Shown here: piece after piece, positions 32,918 through 41,433 of the stretch
Position numbering within the stretch: the stretch's first letter is position 1
How the letters are laid out: each line of letters opens with the position of its first letter
The notes under the pieces: model-generated
What the model saw: only the letters and a program-made list of their open reading frames with translations
Told to the model about the DNA's origin: nothing
Databases searched by the model: none
Program-made: the position numbers and the translations under genes
From: Enterococcus ureilyticus
GTDB taxonomy: Bacteria; Bacillota; Bacilli; Lactobacillales; Enterococcaceae
Reading direction: 5' to 3'
Assembly (NCBI RefSeq): GCF_001730315.1
Contig: NZ_MIKC01000003.1
Span: forward strand, 1 to 64,000
Length of the DNA: 64,000 nt

Positions 32918-33571
32918 ATGACAACAGAAGTAATCGCAAATAAAACCTTTTTTAAAAACTCACTTATAAAGATGGCAGAGCTATCAGAAGAGCAAAGAGA
33001 TTATTGGACTTCTTTGGATTCGAACATCGGAGATGGGGATCACGGAATCAATTTGAGCATTGGCTTTCGCGGTATTTCTAAAGAAATCGAAGAGCTGGAT
33101 CAGACAACAGAAGATATTCATTCATTACTCAAAAAATCTGGGATGATTTTACTGTCTAAAGTAGGCGGAGCATCAGGACCTTTATACGGCAGCTTTTTCA
33201 TAAAAATGGGCAAAGAGGTTGAAGGGAAAACAGAAGTAACCTTCCCAGAATTTGTAGAGATGCTTCAGTCTGGTATTGATGCCATTCAAGCCCGAGGCAA
33301 AGCAGAACTACAAGATAAGACAATGTTAGATGCACTGCTGCCAGGGATTGAGTATCTACAAGCCCATAAAAATGAGGAAGATTATCTGACAGTCATGGAA
33401 AAAGCAATTCAAATGATGCAAGAAGGAGCCGAATCTACTATTCCCTTAATTGCTAAAAAAGGTCGGGCAATGCGCCTTGGTGAACGAGCAATAGGGCACA
33501 AAGATCCTGGTGCTGAATCTTCTTGGATGTTGCTGAACGTTTTTTACGAAGAAATGAAAAAGAATAACTAA
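32918..33571 (+). CDS. dhaL: Dihydroxyacetone kinase ADP-binding subunit DhaL
   Basis: A 217-residue all-helical subunit that keeps ADP/ATP bound through two Mg ions. The metal-binding aspartates are in LDSNIGDGDHGINLS, followed by LLSKVGGASGPLYGSFF, DKTMLDALLPG and GRAMRLGERAIGHKDPGAES. The nucleotide is rephosphorylated in place by DhaM. It is separated from golD by a hairpin and followed by transketolase genes. Confidence 0.92.
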   Translation: MTTEVIANKTFFKNSLIKMAELSEEQRDYWTSLDSNIGDGDHGINLSIGFRGISKEIEELDQTTEDIHSLLKKSGMILLSKVGGASGPLYGSFFIKMGKEVEGKTEVTFPEFVEMLQSGIDAIQARGKAELQDKTMLDALLPGIEYLQAHKNEEDYLTVMEKAIQMMQEGAESTIPLIAKKGRAMRLGERAIGHKDPGAESSWMLLNVFYEEMKKNN

Positions 33572-33586
33572 AGCAGGATGTGTGGC

Positions 33587-34399
33587 ATGGAAAAGTTAGA
33601 AAAAAAAGCGCAAGAATTGAGAAGGATGATTATTGAATCATTAGCGGCTGCAGGGTCAGGACATCCCGGTGGTTCCTTATCAGCAATCGACATTTTAACA
33701 ACCTTATATTATCAAGAAATGACGATTAATACGCAAAACTATGAACAACGAGATAGAGATCATTTCATTTTATCCAAAGGACATGGTGCCCCAGCCTTAT
33801 ATGCGATATTAGCAGATAAAGGTTTTTTTCCAAAAAGTGATTTAATGACATTACGTAAATTTGGCAGTCACTTACAAGGACATCCAGATAAAAATAAAAC
33901 CTATGGCGTTGATGCATCAAGTGGTTCATTAGGTCAAGGACTATCAATTGCCAATGGGCTAGCATTAGCGAAAAGAAGTAACGATAGTGACTGTTTTACC
34001 TTTGTGCTGCTAGGTGACGGAGAACTTCAAGAAGGGCAAGTTTGGGAAGCGGCGATGAGTGCGGCTCATTATCATTTGAATCGGCTCATTGTGCTGATTG
34101 ATCACAATGGCTTACAAATCGATGGCACCAACGAAGCAATCATGGGAGTCGGTGATATTGGAGCAAAATTTGCTAGTTTTAATTGGCATGTACAGCAGGT
34201 AAATGGACACACTATATCAGCTATCGCTCAAGCGATTCAGATGGCAAAAAAAGAAACTGAGGCACCAAGCGTAATTGTTTGTGAAACCATCAAAGGTAAA
34301 GGAATCAGTTTTATGGAAAATCAAGTCGGGTGGCATGGAAAAGCTCCTTCACATGAAGAAGCAGCATTAGCCTTGGCAGAGTTAATGGGAGCTGAATAA
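33587..34399 (+). CDS. Transketolase N-terminal subunit
   Basis: A 270-residue thiamine-diphosphate-binding half-transketolase. It contains GSGHPGGSLSAIDILTTLYY, HFILSKGHGAPALYAILAD, GSLGQGLSIANG and the TPP/Mg motif GDGELQEGQVWEAAM with IDHNGLQIDGTNEAI. ATG 33587 is preferred; an in-frame ATG at 33578 has a poorer ribosome site. The C-terminal half is the next gene, one base away. In the Listeria gol locus the transketolase is one protein; here it is two, the form common in Clostridia and archaea. Confidence 0.9.
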   Translation: MEKLEKKAQELRRMIIESLAAAGSGHPGGSLSAIDILTTLYYQEMTINTQNYEQRDRDHFILSKGHGAPALYAILADKGFFPKSDLMTLRKFGSHLQGHPDKNKTYGVDASSGSLGQGLSIANGLALAKRSNDSDCFTFVLLGDGELQEGQVWEAAMSAAHYHLNRLIVLIDHNGLQIDGTNEAIMGVGDIGAKFASFNWHVQQVNGHTISAIAQAIQMAKKETEAPSVIVCETIKGKGISFMENQVGWHGKAPSHEEAALALAELMGAE

Positions 34400-34400
34400 A

Positions 34401-35327
34401 ATGAAAAAAGCAACAAGACAAGCATATGGTGAAACGTTGGTAAAGCTAAAAGAACATCCAGATTTAGTTGTGCTAGATGCAGATTTATCTGCGGCAACAA
34501 AAACAGAAATTTTTGCAAAAGAGAGTCCTACCAAATTTTATAACATGGGGATTTCAGAAGCGGATATGATCGGTACAGCGGCTGGTCTAGCACTAGGTGG
34601 AAAACGTCCTTTTGCGAGTAGTTTTGCTATCTTTGCAGCTGGTCGGGCCTATGAACAGATTCGCAATAGTGTGGCGTATCCGCAGTTGAGTGTCACGATT
34701 GCTGCGACGCATGCAGGCGTAACTGTGGGAGAAGATGGGGGCTCACACCAAGCAATTGAAGATATTGCATTGATGCGAGTGATTCCGGGCATGACGATCC
34801 TCAATCCTGTGGACGATTTAGAAACAGAAGCTGCGATAGAAGCAATCATGGAACATACTGGACCAGTTTATTTACGTTTAGGTCGGTTACCGGTGACCAG
34901 AGTCCACGCAGAAAAAAATACGTTTAAAATTGGAGAAGGAGAAACACTGACAACAGGTTCTGACGGAACCATTATAGCAACAGGCTTGATGGTACAAGAA
35001 GCTTTGATTGCTGCTGAAAAATTGAAACAGTTAGGAATTGATCTTCGAGTTTTAAACTTTTCTACGATTAAACCGCTAGATGAAAAGCTTGTTTTACAAG
35101 CAGCTAAAGAAACACCTTGGCTGATTACGGCAGAAGAACATAGCGTAATCGGCGGCTTAGGTTCAGCTGTCTGTGAATATCTTTCAGAACATTATCCAAC
35201 AAAAGTGATAAAAATCGGAATTCAAGATCGATTTGGCCAATCCGGGGATCCAGAATTACTGAAAAAAGAATATGGCTTAACTGCTGAGCATTTGATTGAA
35301 ACAATAAAGAAACTCTCTTTTCAATAA
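34401..35327 (+). CDS. Transketolase C-terminal subunit
   Basis: A 308-residue second half of the split transketolase, with the pyrimidine-binding and C-terminal domains. Landmarks are VVLDADLSAATKT, FYNMGISEADMIGTAAGLAL, FASSFAIFAAGRAYEQIRNS, THAGVTVGEDGGSHQAIEDI and the C-terminal EEHSVIGGLGSAVCEYL. It would pair with the previous gene product in an alpha2beta2 enzyme moving two-carbon units. It is the last gene of the operon, followed by a terminator. Confidence 0.9.
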   Translation: MKKATRQAYGETLVKLKEHPDLVVLDADLSAATKTEIFAKESPTKFYNMGISEADMIGTAAGLALGGKRPFASSFAIFAAGRAYEQIRNSVAYPQLSVTIAATHAGVTVGEDGGSHQAIEDIALMRVIPGMTILNPVDDLETEAAIEAIMEHTGPVYLRLGRLPVTRVHAEKNTFKIGEGETLTTGSDGTIIATGLMVQEALIAAEKLKQLGIDLRVLNFSTIKPLDEKLVLQAAKETPWLITAEEHSVIGGLGSAVCEYLSEHYPTKVIKIGIQDRFGQSGDPELLKKEYGLTAEHLIETIKKLSFQ

Positions 35328-35338
35328 AACAAGATTGA

Positions 35339-35369
35339 AAAACTTCTGAAAATTTAACAGAAGTTTTTT
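35339..35369 (+). terminator. Terminator of the gol-type operon
   Basis: AAAACTTCTG pairs with CAGAAGTTTT around a 9-base loop, followed by further T residues. Confidence 0.85.
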
Positions 35370-35396
35370 GTCTATTCACAAATGACTTTCTCCTCT

Positions 35397-35451
35397 TTGA
35401 CAAACGTATAAAAAAGAGTTATTATTAATTTAGTGATTGACTACGGATGTA
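35397..35451 (+). promoter_or_regulatory. copY promoter region with a near-consensus cop box
   Basis: A -35 TTGACA (35397-35402) is followed by TTATTA/TATTAA candidates for the -10 box. TACGGATGTA at 35442-35451 differs by one base from the cop box TACANNTGTA bound by CopY. Only one box is seen, whereas the E. hirae operon has two. Confidence 0.55.
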
Positions 35452-35497
35452 GTTCTTTGTGCTGTTAAGCAAGAGAATAGTAAAAGGGAGACTTTTT

Positions 35498-35944
35498 ATG
35501 TCAGAAAAGAAAAAATCATTAAAGATCACAGATGCAGAGTGGGAAGTCATGCGTGTTGCATGGACAACGAAAGCAACGACGAGTAAAGAAGTCACTGCAG
35601 CTCTGAATGAAAAGACTGAGTGGAAAAGTACGACAGTTAAAACGTTGCTAAGCCGTTTAGTCGATAAAGGAATGTTGGGCACAAAGCGGACTGGGAATAA
35701 GTTTATTTATTTTCCTTTAGTAGAAGAACGCTCTAGCATTGAAATACTTTCACAAGAGCTGTTGACAAAAGTTTGTAGCAAAAAAGTCGGTAAAGTTCTT
35801 GAATCCATCATCAATGACAGTTTATTGAGTGTTGACGATATTACCCGATTAGAAACACTGCTTAAAGAGAAACAGAAAACCGCAGTGAAAGAAGTACCTT
35901 GCAACTGTATTCCTGGTCAGTGTCAGTGTCATTTAGTGAGTTAA
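35498..35944 (+). CDS. copY: CopY-type copper-responsive repressor
   Basis: A 148-residue BlaI/CopY-family repressor. The winged-helix domain reads ITDAEWEVMRVAWTTKATTS and WKSTTVKTLLSRLVDKGML. The C-terminus has CNCIPGQCQC, the CxCx4CxC site that exchanges zinc for copper and releases DNA. ATG 35498 has AAGGGAGA upstream; the longer frame would add 13 unlikely residues. copZ follows after 38 bases. In other enterococci copY precedes copZ, copA and copB; here the ATPase genes are absent. Confidence 0.92.
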   Translation: MSEKKKSLKITDAEWEVMRVAWTTKATTSKEVTAALNEKTEWKSTTVKTLLSRLVDKGMLGTKRTGNKFIYFPLVEERSSIEILSQELLTKVCSKKVGKVLESIINDSLLSVDDITRLETLLKEKQKTAVKEVPCNCIPGQCQCHLVS

Positions 35945-35982
35945 AGCAGTACAATTAAAACAAGGATAAGGAGTGTTTACCA

Positions 35983-36183
35983 ATGGAAAAAACAGTAACG
36001 ATCAACGGAATGAAATGCGATGGTTGTGTAACGATCGTCAAAGAAAATTTTGAAAAAATTGCAGGTGTCCAATCAGCTAGTGTTGATTTAAAAAATAAAT
36101 CAGCCGTCGTGATTAGTGAAAAAGAAATTTCAAATGATGAGCTACAGCGTTCGCTTTCTGAAACAAAATTTACTGTAGCGTAA
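35983..36183 (+). CDS. copZ: Copper chaperone CopZ
   Basis: A 66-residue heavy-metal-associated domain with the ferredoxin-like fold. The Cu(I) site is MKCDGC near the N-terminus (normally MxCxxC). It should carry copper to CopY or to a copper ATPase. A terminator follows immediately, so copY-copZ is a complete transcript. The ATPase it would serve must be encoded elsewhere. Confidence 0.9.
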   Translation: MEKTVTINGMKCDGCVTIVKENFEKIAGVQSASVDLKNKSAVVISEKEISNDELQRSLSETKFTVA

Positions 36184-36192
36184 CGAACAGTC

Positions 36193-36236
36193 AAAAAAAG
36201 TTTAGTTCCGAAAAAAATGGAACTAGACTTTTTTTA
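36193..36236 (+). terminator. Terminator of copYZ
   Basis: AAAAAGTTTAGTTCC pairs with GGAACTAGACTTTTT around a loop of about nine bases and ends in a T-run. Confidence 0.85.
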
Positions 36237-36382
36237 TGCTCTTTTTTGTATACTAAAATTAGCTTTTTTTATTTGCTTAAATATGATTGCGCTTACATTT
36301 TTGCAAGTAAATGTTGCAACAATCTCTACTAATCAATTGCAGCAATCAGCTATATACTGAAATCAGACAAGGAGAGAAACAG

Positions 36383-38482
36383 ATGAAAGATCGAACGATA
36401 CAAATCTTAAAACGCTTTATTTGGTCAGACTATCCAGTGACTTTAGATGAGCTAAGTGAAGATTTTCGAATTAGTCACAGAACTATCAGAAATGAAATTA
36501 AGGAAATTAACGAATTTCTAGCAAATCAAAAACTACCAGAAATAAAAACAATCAGAAAAAGAGGAATGTTTTTAGCCTTACAATTAAAGGAAAGAACGAA
36601 GTTGGAACCTCTGATTGATGAAAAAAATGAATTTGATTATTTAAATCGGGAAGAAAGGATTTTCGACTTGATTTTGGCTTTTTCTTTGTCTGAACAACCT
36701 ATTTTTTTATACCAAAAAGAAAGTGAGTACCAAATTTCGAAAAGTACGATGGATGAAGATATGCGCAGAGTTCGAACGATTCTTTTGAGGTATGGTATCG
36801 AAGTTTTGAGTATGCCAAAACAAGGAATCGTCTTAAAAGGATCAGAGCGAACCATTCGTACGATGATTTATGATGTGATCAATCAAGCGATAGACAATTT
36901 GCAGTTTATTGATGAAAGTGAGATGGGACTGACAACTTTAGAAAAGCAGTTATTTCGTTACATGCCTAAAAATATACTAAAAAAAATAGATCAAGTCTAC
37001 CATCAATCAATTTCTCCACGAGAAGATATTTATCGAAATCATTCTGTTATGTTCACTGCAGTTTGGCTGAGTCGTTATTTTAGGCAGGAGTTGATCGTGA
37101 CGTCATCTTGGGAAATAGCGGATAGTGTTCAAAATAAGATTCGGTCTTTTATAGATCAATTATGCCGAACACTTGCAGTTAGACCGCCAACAGCTGAAAT
37201 AAATTATATTGTGTTTATGTTAGAGACGATTCAAACAGGCAGCATGAGTACTTCTGTTGAATGGGTCCAAGCACAATTGCTATCGATCCAGCTCATTCAA
37301 TCTGTCGAACAAGCGACAAAAATACCCTTTTCAAAAAAAGAAGAATCATTACACGAAGGATTATATCGACACATGGCTGGTTTGATCAATAGAGTCAAAA
37401 GTGAAATTCAACTTTTAAATCCTTTAAAAGAAAACATCAAGCGCTATTATGCTTCGATATATTTAGCCATAAAAAAATTTGCACCAACGATCGAAGCTAT
37501 TACGAAAAATGAATTGAGTGATGATGAAATTGCCTTTTTGACGATTCATTTTTCTACATCGGTTAGTGCGATCAATCAAGAGTTGAAATACACGTACAAA
37601 GCAGTTGTGATCTGTAACCACGGAATAGCAACAGGAAAATTATTAGCAGAAAATCTAAAAGAGTTATTCAACATTGAGGTAGTAGCTGTTTTAAGTTCTG
37701 GAGAAATGGAACTGATCTCAAAACTAGATGTCGATTTGATTTTTTCAACAGTCAACTTGACCTATCAAGAATTACCGATTCTAGTTTTAGATCCGATCAT
37801 TAAAGAAGAAAGTCGTCAAAACATTCAAGAATTTTTAGAACGAAATAAACAAGTTCAACGCTTGATCAATAATGGGAAGGATTCTACAGACTTATTTTAT
37901 GAAGTACTTGATTTGATCAAGACAAGTGGCGGAATCGTTTCTAGTGAAATTTATCAAAGTTTAGAAGAAGCATTTGATAAGAACAATTTAAAGATAAATA
38001 AAAAGGAGTTGCAGCCGATGCTGAGAGATGTCTTAAAACAAAGCGATATCTTATTATTAGAAAAATGTCCAGATTGGGAGTGTGCGATTCAAAGCGTTGC
38101 GCGTCCATTGTTAAAAGACAAGAGTATTGAAGAATCCTATGTCAAGGCTATGATTGCCTCAGTCAAAGAGTTTGGTCCATATATTGTGATCGGAAAACAT
38201 TTAGCTTTGGCTCATGCACGACCAGATGATGGCGTGAATAAACTAGGAATCAGTGTCGCGACCATGGCCGAACCCGTTGTATTTGGAAATGAGGAGAATG
38301 ATCCGGTAAGTATTATTTTTTGTTTAGCCGCAGTCGATTCATTTTCTCACTTGAATATTATGAAAAGCTTGATTGAATTGATCAATGACGAGACGAAGAT
38401 AAACCGTTTAGCTCAGTGTACGACTGTAACAGAATTTGAAACGATTTTGTATGAAGAAAGTATGAAAGAAACACAAAAATAA
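36383..38482 (+). CDS. PRD-containing transcriptional activator with PTS IIB and IIA domains
   Basis: A 699-residue LicR/MtlR-type activator. An N-terminal HTH (TLDELSEDFRISHRTIRNEI) and a second HTH are followed by two PTS regulation domains (about 190-400), a IIB-like domain (VVICNHGIATGKLLAENL, Cys retained) and a C-terminal EIIA of the mannitol/ascorbate type, with the phosphorylatable His in HLALAHARPDDGVNKLG. Its activity should depend on phosphorylation by HPr and the adjacent PTS. ATG 36383 has AAGGAGAG upstream. It heads the PTS operon and presumably activates it. Confidence 0.9.
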   Translation: MKDRTIQILKRFIWSDYPVTLDELSEDFRISHRTIRNEIKEINEFLANQKLPEIKTIRKRGMFLALQLKERTKLEPLIDEKNEFDYLNREERIFDLILAFSLSEQPIFLYQKESEYQISKSTMDEDMRRVRTILLRYGIEVLSMPKQGIVLKGSERTIRTMIYDVINQAIDNLQFIDESEMGLTTLEKQLFRYMPKNILKKIDQVYHQSISPREDIYRNHSVMFTAVWLSRYFRQELIVTSSWEIADSVQNKIRSFIDQLCRTLAVRPPTAEINYIVFMLETIQTGSMSTSVEWVQAQLLSIQLIQSVEQATKIPFSKKEESLHEGLYRHMAGLINRVKSEIQLLNPLKENIKRYYASIYLAIKKFAPTIEAITKNELSDDEIAFLTIHFSTSVSAINQELKYTYKAVVICNHGIATGKLLAENLKELFNIEVVAVLSSGEMELISKLDVDLIFSTVNLTYQELPILVLDPIIKEESRQNIQEFLERNKQVQRLINNGKDSTDLFYEVLDLIKTSGGIVSSEIYQSLEEAFDKNNLKINKKELQPMLRDVLKQSDILLLEKCPDWECAIQSVARPLLKDKSIEESYVKAMIASVKEFGPYIVIGKHLALAHARPDDGVNKLGISVATMAEPVVFGNEENDPVSIIFCLAAVDSFSHLNIMKSLIELINDETKINRLAQCTTVTEFETILYEESMKETQK

Positions 38483-38503
38483 ACAAGACAGGAGCAAATC
38501 ATC

Positions 38504-38809
38504 ATGAAAAAACTAACGATTCTATTTGTTTGTGGTGCAGGATTGGGGAGTAGTTTTGCAGCGCAAATGGCGGCAGAAGATGTGTTAAATCAAAAAGGAG
38601 TCGAGGCAAAACTAGAGCATACGGATATCTCATCGGCTGTTTCTATGAATCCGGATATCATTATCACTGCTCAAAATTTCCAATCACAATTCGAGAAATT
38701 TAGCATTGATGAGGAAAAAACAGCGATCATCTATTTGAAAAATATTGTATCAAAAGTGGAAATTGATGAAAAAATCACACCCGTTTTACAAGCAAAAGGC
38801 GCAATTTAG
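38504..38809 (+). CDS. PTS EIIB component, lactose/ascorbate-type fold
   Basis: A 101-residue stand-alone IIB. The phosphocysteine lies in ILFVCGAGLGSSFAAQMAA near the N-terminus, as in UlaB/SgaB-type proteins. It passes phosphate to the sugar carried by the following IIC. There is no separate IIA gene in the operon; the nearest EIIA-type domain is the C-terminus of the activator. Confidence 0.87.
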   Translation: MKKLTILFVCGAGLGSSFAAQMAAEDVLNQKGVEAKLEHTDISSAVSMNPDIIITAQNFQSQFEKFSIDEEKTAIIYLKNIVSKVEIDEKITPVLQAKGAI

Positions 38810-38838
38810 CGACAAAAAATTAATGGAGGGATTTTAAC

Positions 38839-40128
38839 ATGGGGGTAGTCAATTTTATCATCGAAAATATTTTAACACAGGCTTCGATTACAATTAGTTT
38901 GATTGCAATGCTAGGATTGATCTTACAAAAAAAATCGATTGGGCAAGTTTTATCGGGCTCATTGAAAACACTGTTAGGGTTTCAGGTGTTGAGTGCAGGT
39001 TCTAGCATTATCGTAGGGAGTTTGACGTATTTTGGTGAGATTTTTACAGAAGGGTTTCATATGCAGGGAATCATTCCATCGATCGAGGCAATCAACGGCC
39101 AAGCGATGAATGAACTGGGGTTAGGTCGAGACATTGCGTTGACCTTTCTAGCTATTTTTGTTTTTAATATTCTCATTGCCCGTTTTACAAAATGGAAATA
39201 TATTTTCTTAACAGGCCAAGCGATATTATGGATGGCAACGATGACGACAGTCTTTGGTTACTTTGCCGGTCTTCGTGGAATAGCCTTGATCATTGTAGGT
39301 GGCTTTATCGGTGGCGTTTTCGCCGTTGCAATGCCAGCAATCGCGCAGCCTTTTATCAGAAAAATCACTGGCTCAAATGATATTGCTTTAGGTCATTTTT
39401 GTACAATTGGCTATCTATTTGAAGCAGGAGTCGCTTGGATTTTTGGTGAACGTGGTGAAAATAAGAAGTCAGTAGAGGATCTTAAATTACCGAAATCCTT
39501 TGAATTTCTTCAAGATACCTATTTGTCTGTAATGGTTGTGATGGTGCCATTATATATCGTGACGGTGTTATTCGCAGGAGAAACATTTGCTTCGACATTA
39601 TCAGGTAACCAAAATTATATCATGTTTGCTTTCCTACAAGCGATCCAATTTGTTGTTGGAGTGTATGTTTTATTAGCTGGTGTACGCTTATTACTTGGAG
39701 AAATCGTACCAGCCTTTAGAGGGATCGCGATGAAACTTGTACCAAATGCCATTCCAGCATTAGATTGCCCTGTATTTTTCCCATATAGCCCAAATGCAGT
39801 GATTTTAGGCTTTATTACAACTACGATCGGGGCTGTCTTAGCAATGTTCATTTTACCGACATTTGGCTTAGCAATGATCTTGCCAGGTATGTTGACGAAC
39901 TTTTTTGCCGGTGGAACTGCTGGGATTTTTGGAAATGCGGTAGGTGGAAGAAGAGGCGCGATCATTGGTGGCATTGCCCATGGCTTTTTCATCACATTAT
40001 TACCAGCCTTGTTAGTCACGATCTTCAACAGCATGGGCTTTGTCAATGCCACAGCGACCGATGTAGACACCGTTACCGCAGCGCTTCTATATGCTTGGAT
40101 CATTAGTCCAATCATGAGAGCCTTTTAA
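38839..40128 (+). CDS. PTS EIIC component, ascorbate (SgaT/UlaA) family
   Basis: A 429-residue membrane permease with about 11 helices. IIENILTQASITISLIAMLG at the N-terminus, the QVLSAGSSIIVGSL segment, and the repeated conserved glycine loops (GRDIALTF; CPVFFPYSPNAVILGF; GNAVGGRRGAIIGGIAHG) fit the UlaA superfamily. Members transport L-ascorbate or other sugar acids and some pentitols, so specificity is open. The aldolase and kinase genes behind it do not match the ula decarboxylation route, so ascorbate is unlikely. Confidence 0.85.
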   Translation: MGVVNFIIENILTQASITISLIAMLGLILQKKSIGQVLSGSLKTLLGFQVLSAGSSIIVGSLTYFGEIFTEGFHMQGIIPSIEAINGQAMNELGLGRDIALTFLAIFVFNILIARFTKWKYIFLTGQAILWMATMTTVFGYFAGLRGIALIIVGGFIGGVFAVAMPAIAQPFIRKITGSNDIALGHFCTIGYLFEAGVAWIFGERGENKKSVEDLKLPKSFEFLQDTYLSVMVVMVPLYIVTVLFAGETFASTLSGNQNYIMFAFLQAIQFVVGVYVLLAGVRLLLGEIVPAFRGIAMKLVPNAIPALDCPVFFPYSPNAVILGFITTTIGAVLAMFILPTFGLAMILPGMLTNFFAGGTAGIFGNAVGGRRGAIIGGIAHGFFITLLPALLVTIFNSMGFVNATATDVDTVTAALLYAWIISPIMRAF

Positions 40129-40145
40129 CAATAGGAGGGAACAGC

Positions 40146-40541
40146 ATGTTTAATTTTCTCAAAAAGAAAACTGTTGTGAAAACAGAATCTGAAGCGCAAC
40201 TAACAGAAGAGCAGCAAGATGAAATGCGCAAAAAAATCGAACAAATAAAACGAGAAATCGATACTCTAGAATTAGCGGATAAAGAATTAGCTGAAAAATA
40301 TGAGGAACTTGGGCTATTATTGGCCCAACTAAAAGAAGACGAGCAGGCGATTGCTATGCTAGAAAAAAGCCAAATCTATAAAAAAAGTATCGGAGCAGGC
40401 TATAAAAAGTTGCTCAATTTATACAATCAAAAACGTGCAGAAGCTGCCAGAAATGGAGATGATGGGGGAATCGATCACTGGATGAACAAAATGGATGAGA
40501 TGCGACAAATTGCAAAACAAGTTACGATTGGTGGCAAATAA
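40146..40541 (+). CDS. Small helical, TPR-like protein of the PTS operon
   Basis: A 131-residue soluble, highly charged protein predicted to be almost all helix. Residues 20-70 look like a coiled coil (QQDEMRKKIEQIKREIDTLE), and 55-110 contain TPR-like helix pairs (LAEKYEELGLLLAQLKEDEQ, AIAMLEKSQIYKKS). No catalytic motif is seen. It lies between the IIC and aldolase genes with short gaps, so it is part of the operon; a scaffold or regulatory role is a guess. Confidence 0.65.
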   Translation: MFNFLKKKTVVKTESEAQLTEEQQDEMRKKIEQIKREIDTLELADKELAEKYEELGLLLAQLKEDEQAIAMLEKSQIYKKSIGAGYKKLLNLYNQKRAEAARNGDDGGIDHWMNKMDEMRQIAKQVTIGGK

Positions 40542-40565
40542 AATCAATAGACAGGAGACGGACAC

Positions 40566-41429
40566 ATGTATACAACCTTAAAAGAAGTAACAGCAACGGC
40601 AACAGAATTGAATTTTACAGTAGGGGCTTTTAACGCCCATAATTTGGAAATGTTGCCTGAAATGATTCGGGCAGCAAAAGAGATGGGGGCTCCGATTATT
40701 ATCCAAACTAGTGTTGATACAGCAAAGTATATTGGCTACGAGGTCTTGGTTTCAGTGGTGAAAACAATGGCTGAAAACGAAATGGTTGATGCGGTCCTTC
40801 ATTTAGACCATGCGCGGAATTTTGATGACATTAAAGAAGCAATCGATCAAGGGTACACCTCTGTTATGTACGACGGTTCACACCTCCCTTTCAAAGAAAA
40901 CATTCTAAAAACCAAAGCGGTAGTCGAATATGCTCATAAACATGGTGTTTCTGTTGAAGGAGAATTAGGTACGATTGGTGGAACGGAAGAAGGAATCCAT
41001 GTGGCAGAAAATGACAAAGTTTACACTAAACCAGAGGATGCACTAGCATTTGTAGAAGCGACTGGAATCGATGCCTTAGCCATTGCGATTGGAACAAATC
41101 ATGGACAATTTAAATCTAAAACCGAAGTGAACCTACCTCTGCTTAAAGAAATCCACGCAATTGTTGATATTCCATTAGTTATTCATGGCGGAACTGGCGT
41201 TAAAGAAGAAGATTATCCAGAACTAATCAATAATGGTATCCGCAAATTTAATGTTGGGACGGAACTTTTAGTGAATTGGACCAAGATGGCCAAAGAGTCA
41301 TTTGAAGAGACTGCTGTAAATAAATCATTACGATACAATGTGATTCCCGCCAATGAAGTTTGTCACGACATTGTGAAACACAAAATCGGTTTGTTTATGA
41401 ATAGCAACAGTCCATTACAAGTAAGGTAG
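40566..41429 (+). CDS. Class II ketose-bisphosphate aldolase
   Basis: A 287-residue zinc-dependent aldolase of the FbaA/GatY/KbaY family. The N-terminal GAFNAHNLEM, the zinc His pair in VLHLDHARNFDD, VMYDGSHLPFKEN, EGELGTIGGTEEG, and the later HGGTGVKEEDYPELINNGIRKFNVGT are present. It cleaves a ketose-1,6-bisphosphate or ketose-1-phosphate to DHAP and an aldehyde. The pathway substrate is unknown; the neighbouring kinase might make the bisphosphate. Confidence 0.9.
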   Translation: MYTTLKEVTATATELNFTVGAFNAHNLEMLPEMIRAAKEMGAPIIIQTSVDTAKYIGYEVLVSVVKTMAENEMVDAVLHLDHARNFDDIKEAIDQGYTSVMYDGSHLPFKENILKTKAVVEYAHKHGVSVEGELGTIGGTEEGIHVAENDKVYTKPEDALAFVEATGIDALAIAIGTNHGQFKSKTEVNLPLLKEIHAIVDIPLVIHGGTGVKEEDYPELINNGIRKFNVGTELLVNWTKMAKESFEETAVNKSLRYNVIPANEVCHDIVKHKIGLFMNSNSPLQVR

Positions 41430-41433
41430 ATTA

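Noticed and set aside
38839..40128. Assignment of the PTS to L-ascorbate (ulaA)
   Set aside because: The IIC fold fits, but the operon has an aldolase and a kinase instead of the lactonase, decarboxylase and epimerases of the ula pathway.
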